From: Vibrio neptunius
Lineage (GTDB): Bacteria; Pseudomonadota; Gammaproteobacteria; Enterobacterales; Vibrionaceae
Length of the DNA: 64,000 nt
Assembly (NCBI RefSeq): GCF_000967495.1
Contig: NZ_JXXU01000088.1
Coordinates: 1-64,000, forward strand
Reading direction: 5' to 3'
Shown piece by piece: positions 58,574-64,000 of this stretch. The notes under the pieces were generated by a model. It did not search any database, was not told the DNA's origin, and saw nothing but the letters and a program-made list of their open reading frames with translations. Within the stretch, counting starts at the first letter, position 1, and each line of letters starts with the position of its first letter. The translations under genes were made by a program, and so were the position numbers.

Positions 58574-58998
58574 TCCAGAAAATCAAACGAGGTTTTAAGC
58601 AATACCATGACTACTTTTACACACAAAGACTCAATTTAATCCGAGCGTCTTTGATTCATACACAGCCATATCATCACACTTATCGTGGTGTGTGCCATCA
58701 TGATGGTAAACTACTAACCACAGACACGGACCATAAAGCCTACCTCATACAAGGCGTTAACTCTCCCGAAGCAAACTCACGACTCTCAGCAAGCAATAGG
58801 ACATATTGGTATAAGCGATGACTGTGTGGGAGAAGTTCGACGATCATCATGAATTGGCTGCTAATGCTGTGATATTCCTATTCAGCTTAGACCGATTGAT
58901 ACCAAAAGATGTTTTGTTAACACCTCACCACCAAAGCTCTTAAATAAAATGTGCAACCGTACACACCATAATAAAAAGCGGTTAATAACAACTCTATT
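58574..58998. other. Gene-free region after the GntR gene
   Basis: About 425 bp with no convincing gene. A 41-codon frame (58818-58943; MTVWEKFDDHHELAANAVIF...) is seen but lacks a good ribosome binding site and a recognised family. A perfect 12-bp palindrome CCATCATGATGG lies at 58695-58706. It could be decayed coding DNA, but I cannot identify an ancestor. Confidence 0.4.
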
Positions 58999-59030
58999 AA
59001 AGCACCTTAGGTGTAAAAAGGTGCTTTCAT
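58999..59030. terminator. Terminator next to the YggE-like gene
   Basis: AAAGCACCTT pairs with AAGGTGCTTT around a nine-base loop, lying just 3' of the minus-strand gene that ends at 59034. It may act in both directions. Confidence 0.7.
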
Positions 59031-59033
59031 TGC

Positions 59034-59726
59034 TTAATCCAACTGATAAATGACGTCAACTCGATCTCGGATCACGATAGATGAATCCTGATAAGTATTG
59101 GATTCTGTTTTAGCATCCATCGTCATAGAGCGCATGAGCACGGGTTGAGAGCTTGGCATATTGTAATCGATTCGCCACACACCATTGATATCTTTGCCAA
59201 AACCAGAGGCCAGTGACTCGGCTTTACTATTGGCATCCTTGATGGCGGCTTGGCGTGCTTGCTCTTGATATTTAGCCTGATCTTTCACTTTAAGCTGAAT
59301 GTTTTCGACCTGGTTGATGCCCGAATTCAGCGCAATATCCAGATACTGATTCAAGTTCGCCAATTCATCGACAGTAACATTAACAGTGCGAGAAGCACGG
59401 TAACCCACTAACTCAGGCTTACCATTTTTCGGGTAATGGTATTGTGGTGAGATATAAAGATTAGAGCTGGTGATGTTGTCAGCACGCATTCCCTGCTCTT
59501 TCAGTTTAGTCAGAAAGTCTGTCACTACTTTGTCGACTGTCTGTTTGGCTTGTTCTGCCGTCATGGTGGTTTCGACCACACGAACCGTAAACTTCGCCAT
59601 ATCAGGCTTTGCAACAACTTCACCATATCCGGTCGTAGCTAGGTGTGGGAAGTTAGGCGTATCAGCGTATGCACCAATACTGACCAGGCCTGAAACGGCA
59701 ATTGCCAGGCTAGAAACTATCTTCAT
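59034..59726 (-). CDS. yggE: SIMPL-domain periplasmic protein (YggE-like)
   Basis: The 230-residue protein has a signal peptide (about 1-21, GAYA-DTP) and a DUF541/SIMPL domain. Typical segments are VVAKPDMAKFTVRV, YISPQYHYPKNGKPELVGYRASR (in part) and ARQAAIKDANSKAESLA. E. coli YggE is linked to lower oxidative stress and also sits near argP/argO. The biochemical role is unknown. Confidence 0.85.
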   Translation of the reverse strand: MKIVSSLAIAVSGLVSIGAYADTPNFPHLATTGYGEVVAKPDMAKFTVRVVETTMTAEQAKQTVDKVVTDFLTKLKEQGMRADNITSSNLYISPQYHYPKNGKPELVGYRASRTVNVTVDELANLNQYLDIALNSGINQVENIQLKVKDQAKYQEQARQAAIKDANSKAESLASGFGKDINGVWRIDYNMPSSQPVLMRSMTMDAKTESNTYQDSSIVIRDRVDVIYQLD

Positions 59727-59822
59727 TATTGTTCACCTTATTTAACTAATCACATACATCATAGCGTTTAGATGCTGCATGAGGAGTCTAGTTCGATGTT
59801 CTGACAGAACTTTAACCAAGTA

Positions 59823-60719
59823 CTAGCTCGACAGCACATTTCTCGCATAATTAACAATGGATTGAGTCACTTCTTCCAATACACCCGATTCGAGTTGCCA
59901 GTGATGCCAATAGATGCGATATGAACTTAAGAACCCGGGTAAGATGTCGACTAATCTCCCTTGCGCTAACTCTTTTTGGATCTGAAAGCTTGGGATCAAA
60001 CAATACGCGACTCCTGCCAGGGCCATTTTGACAAACGCTTCTGAACTGGCAACGCGATGAGTCCGGACATTATCTGGCAAGATATTAAAATGCTCTTTTA
60101 AAAACAGCTGATGTTGATCATCATGCTGGTCGTATGCCACTGCTGGGGCCTGCAGTAGAGATTCATAGTTAACGCCGTTGGGGAAATAACGCTCGACGAA
60201 TTGCGGGTTTGCCACACAGACATAATCAACTCTTCCTAAATAGTCCGCCTGACATCCGGGAATAGGCCGAGATTCTAGGCTAATTGCACCAGTGACCTCG
60301 CCACTTTTGAGCTTTTCTATTGCCCTAACTTCATTGAGTACTGCCAGTCTCAGCTCAATGTTCCGCGTTGTCAGTACCTGCTGTAACGAAGGCAACAGCC
60401 AAGTTGCCAGGCTATCGGCATTGGTGGCGATAGAAATCGCTAGCGGGCGCTCTGAATCACTATTAGTTAATTCAGGTACAAGCTCACTTTCTAGCAATTG
60501 CACCCTATGATAAAGGCCCAACAGCTTTTTACCCACCATTGTTGCTCTAGGTGGCTGCTCGCGAACAAGCACGGGCTGAGCGAGAAACTTTTCTAACTGC
60601 TTAATACGCTGTGAAACCGCAGACTGCGAGATGTAGAGCGCCTCCGCTGCACGTTCAAAACTGCCTTGAGTCACTACTGACTCCAAAGCTTCTATCCATT
60701 TGTAATCCAACCCACGCAT
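59823..60719 (-). CDS. argP: LysR-type regulator ArgP (IciA)
   Basis: The 298-residue LysR protein has an N-terminal winged helix ([22 protein letters not shown] and [15 protein letters not shown], about 1-60) and a substrate-binding domain. In E. coli it activates argO with arginine and is locked by lysine. It is divergent from argO, the classical target arrangement, with a 113-bp intergenic region. Confidence 0.93.
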   Translation of the reverse strand: MRGLDYKWIEALESVVTQGSFERAAEALYISQSAVSQRIKQLEKFLAQPVLVREQPPRATMVGKKLLGLYHRVQLLESELVPELTNSDSERPLAISIATNADSLATWLLPSLQQVLTTRNIELRLAVLNEVRAIEKLKSGEVTGAISLESRPIPGCQADYLGRVDYVCVANPQFVERYFPNGVNYESLLQAPAVAYDQHDDQHQLFLKEHFNILPDNVRTHRVASSEAFVKMALAGVAYCLIPSFQIQKELAQGRLVDILPGFLSSYRIYWHHWQLESGVLEEVTQSIVNYARNVLSS

Positions 60720-60832
60720 AGCACCGCCAAAAATAAGTAAAACTTATAATAGATTAAAATCATTAATTATACTTATCAAGATACTGACTCTATTCTCAAC
60801 ACTCATATTCGCAATTCACTGGAGAGATAAAC

Positions 60833-61462
60833 GTGAATCTATGGGTGTTATTACAAGGCTTTGGGCTGGGTGCCAGCATGATCATTCCGATTGGTGCGCA
60901 AAATGCCTATGTTCTCAACCAAGGTATTAAGAGAAACCATCACTTGACGACCGCTACTATTTGTAGCGTTCTCGATGTTATCTTCATCTCGCTAGGCATA
61001 TTTGGCGGTGGTGCAGTCCTGTCACAAAATGAAACCCTGCTCACGGTCGTCACCTTAGGCGGTATTGCCTTTCTGACCTTCTATGGCTTACTGTCACTCA
61101 AAAGCGCCATGTACACGAATAGAACGTCCGAGTCCAAGCATCAAGTCGTAGAACGTGGTCGTCGAGCTGTGATTCTCGGGGCACTGGCAGTCACTGTGCT
61201 TAACCCTCACCTGTACCTTGATACTGTGGTGATCCTTGGCTCAATTGGTGGACAATTTGAAGGACAAGATCGAATTTCGTTTGCATTCGGTACGATCATG
61301 GCCTCTTTTGTTTGGTTCTACACCTTGTCGATCGGTGCTGCGAAGCTTGGCCCCACCCTATCAAGACCAAGAGTAAAACAAGGGATTGATATTGTGGTCG
61401 CCGTAATGATGTTCACGATTGCCTTGATGCTAATTAACGAACTTGCCAATAAATACGGATAA
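60833..61462 (+). CDS. argO: Arginine exporter ArgO (LysE family)
   Basis: The 209-residue LysE/RhtB-type exporter has about six membrane helices. Motifs are GFGLGASMIIPIGAQNAYVLNQG at the start (in part GAQNAYVLNQGI) and LNPHLYLDTVVILG in the middle. Start is GTG at 60833, with TGGAGAGA 7 bp upstream. It is under likely control of the divergent argP. It is followed 4 bp later by the YbaK-like gene. Confidence 0.94.
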   Translation: MNLWVLLQGFGLGASMIIPIGAQNAYVLNQGIKRNHHLTTATICSVLDVIFISLGIFGGGAVLSQNETLLTVVTLGGIAFLTFYGLLSLKSAMYTNRTSESKHQVVERGRRAVILGALAVTVLNPHLYLDTVVILGSIGGQFEGQDRISFAFGTIMASFVWFYTLSIGAAKLGPTLSRPRVKQGIDIVVAVMMFTIALMLINELANKYG

Positions 61463-61466
61463 TTAC

Positions 61467-61949
61467 ATGGAACGATTAGATCAAATCTATCAGTACAATG
61501 TAGCTCTTCTTCAGCAGCTTGAAGTGAGCTTTAAAGAATGGCGTCATGAACCTATTCTTGATTTCGCCACTGATGTGCGTGTCGCAGAGCAACTTGGTTG
61601 GACAGGTACCCATAGCAAGAGTCTATTTCTGAAATTGAAAGGGGGCGGGCATGCGCTGTATCTGACCCACAAGGATGCACGCCTTGATAGTAAAGCTATC
61701 AAGCAAGTCTTAGGGAGGCGACCTTCCATTTGCAGCGATGAAGAAATGATAGCGCTGTTAGGCTGTCTTCCCGGCGCTGTTTGCCCTTTCGGTATGCCTG
61801 AACATGTTGAGATTGTCGTAGAACGTGCCTTATACCAACACCCGGAAATCCTCTACACACCCGGTCACCCTGAACTGACCATAGGCATTGCTGGCACTTC
61901 CTTGCCGAAACTATTGCAAGCTATCCCCAACTCAGTCATTGAGATATAA
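61467..61949 (+). CDS. YbaK/EbsC-family aminoacyl-tRNA deacylase
   Basis: The 160-residue protein of the YbaK/ProX-type editing superfamily hydrolyses mischarged tRNAs, usually tRNA-Pro or tRNA-Cys partners. I use the ATG at 61467, 4 bp after argO, rather than the upstream TTG inside argO. The motifs include LFLKLKGGGHALYLTHKDARLD, IALLGCLPGAVCPFG (GxPG-like) and TIGIAGTSLPKLL. The closest subfamily is the free ProX/PrdX-type domain. Confidence 0.75.
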   Translation: MERLDQIYQYNVALLQQLEVSFKEWRHEPILDFATDVRVAEQLGWTGTHSKSLFLKLKGGGHALYLTHKDARLDSKAIKQVLGRRPSICSDEEMIALLGCLPGAVCPFGMPEHVEIVVERALYQHPEILYTPGHPELTIGIAGTSLPKLLQAIPNSVIEI

Positions 61950-61977
61950 AAAAGCGAGGCTAGGCCTCGCTTTTCCA
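61949..61977. terminator. Terminator YbaK-like gene / mscS
   Basis: AAAAGCGAGGC-TA-GCCTCGCTTTT, bidirectional, between two converging genes. Confidence 0.9.
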
Positions 61978-61978
61978 A

Positions 61979-62845
61979 TCAGGATTCAACTTTGTTGAGG
62001 TGAACATCCATTTGCGGGAACGGAATTTCAATGCCTTCATGATCTAAGCCTTCTTTAATCGCTTGCATTAGATCGAAATACACTCCCCAGTAATCAGACG
62101 TCTTAACCCATGGTCGAACCACAAAGTTCACTGAAGAATCCGCCAACGTATGTACGCCAACCAGAACAGCAGGATCTTTAAGGATACGCTCGTCAGATTC
62201 ACAGATCTTGGTTAAAAGCGCTTTGGTTTTCTGCAGATCCGCACTATAAGACACACCTATAATCAAATCGATGCGACGAGTTTCATGACGCGAGTAATTC
62301 GTGATAGGGCCGCCGATAACACTACCGTTTGGCACGACAACCATCTTGTTATCCGGAGTCGTCAGAACCGTTTGAAAGATTTGGATGGACTCAACACTGC
62401 CTGCTACGCCAGCAATTTCGACGTAATCGCCAGATTTAAATGGGCGGAAAGCAACAATCAGTACACCTGCTGCAAAGTTTGACAGCGACCCTTGCAGCGC
62501 TAAACCTACCGCTAAGCCTGCCGCACCGATAACAGCTACTACAGAGGCGGTTTGGACCCCGATACGACTCAAAGCCGCAATCAGTACAATCACAAATAAT
62601 AAGTAACGTACCAAACCATGGACAAACTCAATAACCGCTTTATCCATCTTTTTCTTTTTCAGCATCTTAGCGACACTGTTCGCCACTATCTTAACAAAAA
62701 TGTTACCGATGAATAGAATCAGAATGGCTGAAAGAACATTCACACCATACTGGATCAACAGGTCAGAATTATTGCTAATCCAAGATTCAGCCTGCGCTAA
62801 GCCATCCACTAATGGAGTTTCAATCTCCACCGAATTTCCTGCCAT
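61979..62845 (-). CDS. mscS: Small-conductance mechanosensitive channel MscS
   Basis: The 288 residues match the E. coli length (286). Three N-terminal helices are followed by TM3 with GAAGLAVGLALQGSLSNFAAG, the pore-lining Gly/Ala helix, then the MscS beta domain (FKSGDYVEIAGVAGSVE) and C-terminal alpha/beta vestibule. It opens on hypo-osmotic shock. It sits between argO and fbaA, the usual gammaproteobacterial location. Confidence 0.96.
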   Translation of the reverse strand: MAGNSVEIETPLVDGLAQAESWISNNSDLLIQYGVNVLSAILILFIGNIFVKIVANSVAKMLKKKKMDKAVIEFVHGLVRYLLFVIVLIAALSRIGVQTASVVAVIGAAGLAVGLALQGSLSNFAAGVLIVAFRPFKSGDYVEIAGVAGSVESIQIFQTVLTTPDNKMVVVPNGSVIGGPITNYSRHETRRIDLIIGVSYSADLQKTKALLTKICESDERILKDPAVLVGVHTLADSSVNFVVRPWVKTSDYWGVYFDLMQAIKEGLDHEGIEIPFPQMDVHLNKVES

Positions 62846-63126
62846 AATGTATACCCTCTAAAATGTGTGTCGATCTTATGAGTTACACGACTTTTTATGA
62901 TTGATAGACGAAGTCGTCTTCATAGCTAACCTGAAACTGTGTCAGATTTTTGGCACGATATATCAATTTTGACGGTTCATAAAGTGACGTTTATGCAAAG
63001 AAAGCAAAAACAAAGAGTTATCAGAAAAAACTGATATCGGCTCGTTACAGATTACGCAATGGTTTTCAGTTTCGCCACTCTTTTAAGTGAGGAATAGCCC
63101 ATTCATAAAACAAATACACTAAACAC
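62846..63126. other. Intergenic region upstream of mscS
   Basis: About 280 bp. It must hold the mscS promoter on the minus strand, but I see no well-spaced -35/-10 pair, no gene and no repeat. The fbaA terminator follows. Confidence 0.4.
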
Positions 63127-63155
63127 AAAAAAACCCGCTCATTGAGCGGGTTTTG
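63127..63155 (-). terminator. fbaA terminator
   Basis: AAAACCCGCTCA-TT-GAGCGGGTTTT, compact and GC-rich with A/T tracts on both sides, about 32 bp after the fbaA stop. Confidence 0.9.
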
Positions 63156-63186
63156 CAAACTTCACAGAGTACTGAATTCCGGAGAA

Positions 63187-64000
63187 TTATAGTACGTCTA
63201 CTGCGTTTAGGTCAGCGAACGCTTTTTCTAGGCGAGTTACCATTGAAGACTGGCCTGCGCGTAGCCATACACGTGGGTCGTAGTACTTCTTGTTTGGCGC
63301 ATCTTCACCGGTTGGGTTGCCGATTTGGCCTTGTAGGTAATCACGGTTTTCAGCTTCATACTTACGGATACCATCCCAAGTTGCCCACTGAGTATCAGTA
63401 TCGATGTTCATCTTGATAACACCGTAACCGATAGATTCTTGGATTTCAGCTTCAGTAGAGCCTGAACCACCGTGGAAGACGAAGTTTAGAGCGTTAGGTG
63501 CGATACCGAACTTCTCAGCACAGTATGCTTGAGAATCACGTAGGATTGTTGGAGTTAGAACTACGTTACCTGGCTTGTATACACCGTGTACGTTACCGAA
63601 AGAAGCTGCGATAGTGAAACGGTGTGAAACAGCGTTTAGTTTCTCGTATGCGTAAGCCACATCTTCAGGTGAAGTGTAAAGCTCAGAAGCGTCCATGTCA
63701 GAGTTATCAACGCCATCTTCTTCACCACCAGTACAACCTAGTTCGATTTCTAGAGTCATGTCCATCTTAGCCATACGCTCTAGGTACTTAGCACAGATTT
63801 CGATGTTCTCTTCTAGAGACTCTTCAGAAAGGTCAATCATGTGAGAAGAGAATAGCGGCTTACCAGTTTGTGCGAAGAATTCTTCACCAGCGTCTAGAAG
63901 ACCGTCGATCCATGGTAGTAATTTCTTAGCTGCGTGGTCAGTGTGTAGGATTACTGGAACACCGTAAGATTCAGCAACTGCGTGAACGTATTTAGCACCT
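63187..64000 (-). CDS. fbaA: Class II fructose-bisphosphate aldolase FbaA (5' end beyond window)
   Basis: Zinc-dependent aldolase of glycolysis and gluconeogenesis. About 270 C-terminal residues of the usual 358 are visible; the frame is open to the window edge, so the start lies outside. The apparent ATG at 63840 is an internal methionine (SSHMIDLS). Key segments: HTDHAAKKLLPWIDG (zinc His, catalytic Asp), ELGCTGGEEDGVDNS, SFGNVHGVYKPGN and FHGGSGSTEAEI. The E. coli fbaA-mscS neighbourhood is kept. Confidence 0.97.
   Translation of the reverse strand, partial: GAKYVHAVAESYGVPVILHTDHAAKKLLPWIDGLLDAGEEFFAQTGKPLFSSHMIDLSEESLEENIEICAKYLERMAKMDMTLEIELGCTGGEEDGVDNSDMDASELYTSPEDVAYAYEKLNAVSHRFTIAASFGNVHGVYKPGNVVLTPTILRDSQAYCAEKFGIAPNALNFVFHGGSGSTEAEIQESIGYGVIKMNIDTDTQWATWDGIRKYEAENRDYLQGQIGNPTGEDAPNKKYYDPRVWLRAGQSSMVTRLEKAFADLNAVDVL

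Noticed and set aside
63187-63840. fbaA starting at the internal ATG at 63840
   Set aside because: The frame continues unbroken to the window edge with conserved aldolase sequence (HTDHAAKKLLPWIDG), so that Met is internal.

Overview
The window is a 64 kb piece of the main chromosome of a Vibrio (Gammaproteobacteria, Vibrionaceae). The evidence is the linkage ampD/nadC-pilABCD-coaE-zapD-yacG, the rpoS-nlpD-pcm-surE-truD-ispFD-ftsB block, rpsU-yqeY-dnaG-rpoD, lptD-surA-pdxA-ksgA-apaGH-folA, obgE-rpmA-rplU/ispB, and the run from an OlsF-like acyltransferase through glmS, a DeoR regulator, pykF, argP/argO and mscS to fbaA. I cannot name the species. Nearly everything is core genome. I see no insertion sequence, integrase, prophage, CRISPR array, toxin-antitoxin pair or defence island.

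Layout. 1-8.4 kb: cell-wall recycling (ampD), NAD synthesis (nadC), type IV pilus assembly (pilABCD) and coaE-zapD-yacG, ending in a gene-free island of several short repeat families. 8.4-14.5 kb: the rplS-trmD-rimM-rpsP operon, ffh, ypjD and a CorB-like CNNM/CBS membrane protein. 14.5-20.5 kb: the stationary-phase sigma-factor block, in which rpoS carries an in-frame TGA. 20.5-25 kb: undecaprenol, folate and phospholipid genes, a hydrolase and tsaD. 25-30 kb: the macromolecular synthesis operon and tRNA-Ile2 (CAT). 30-31.4 kb: a lone OprB-like porin. 31.7-40 kb: djlA and the lptD-folA block. 40-44.7 kb: a split ThrE-type exporter, obgE, rpmA, rplU and ispB. 45-53 kb: an ornithine-lipid type acyltransferase behind a Pho-box-like array, an unpartnered TRAP binding protein, and the mannitol operon mtlADR plus a HAD phosphatase. 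53-64 kb: glmS, deoR-type regulator, pykF, gntR, yggE-like, argP/argO, ybaK-like, mscS and a truncated fbaA.

How the genes work together. PilA is processed by PilD and assembled by PilB and PilC. The rpsP operon and ffh serve ribosome assembly and protein targeting. FtsB and UppP serve division and wall synthesis. LptD and SurA build the outer membrane. MtlA imports and phosphorylates mannitol, MtlD oxidises it to fructose-6-phosphate, and MtlR represses the operon; pykF and fbaA take the carbon through glycolysis and glmS draws fructose-6-phosphate into amino sugars.

Most notable signals: a single-base nonsense change in rpoS that removes the -35-binding region 4 while the downstream codons stay intact; a three-unit, 11-bp-periodic Pho-box-like array before the OlsF-like gene; the repeat island at 7.94-8.36 kb, with relatives at 0.02-0.26 kb that supply the last codons of ampD; and a long mtlA leader with several CRP-like sites. 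I did not find a convincing undescribed multi-gene system. All calls rest on reading the sequence and recalled family knowledge; no search was run.
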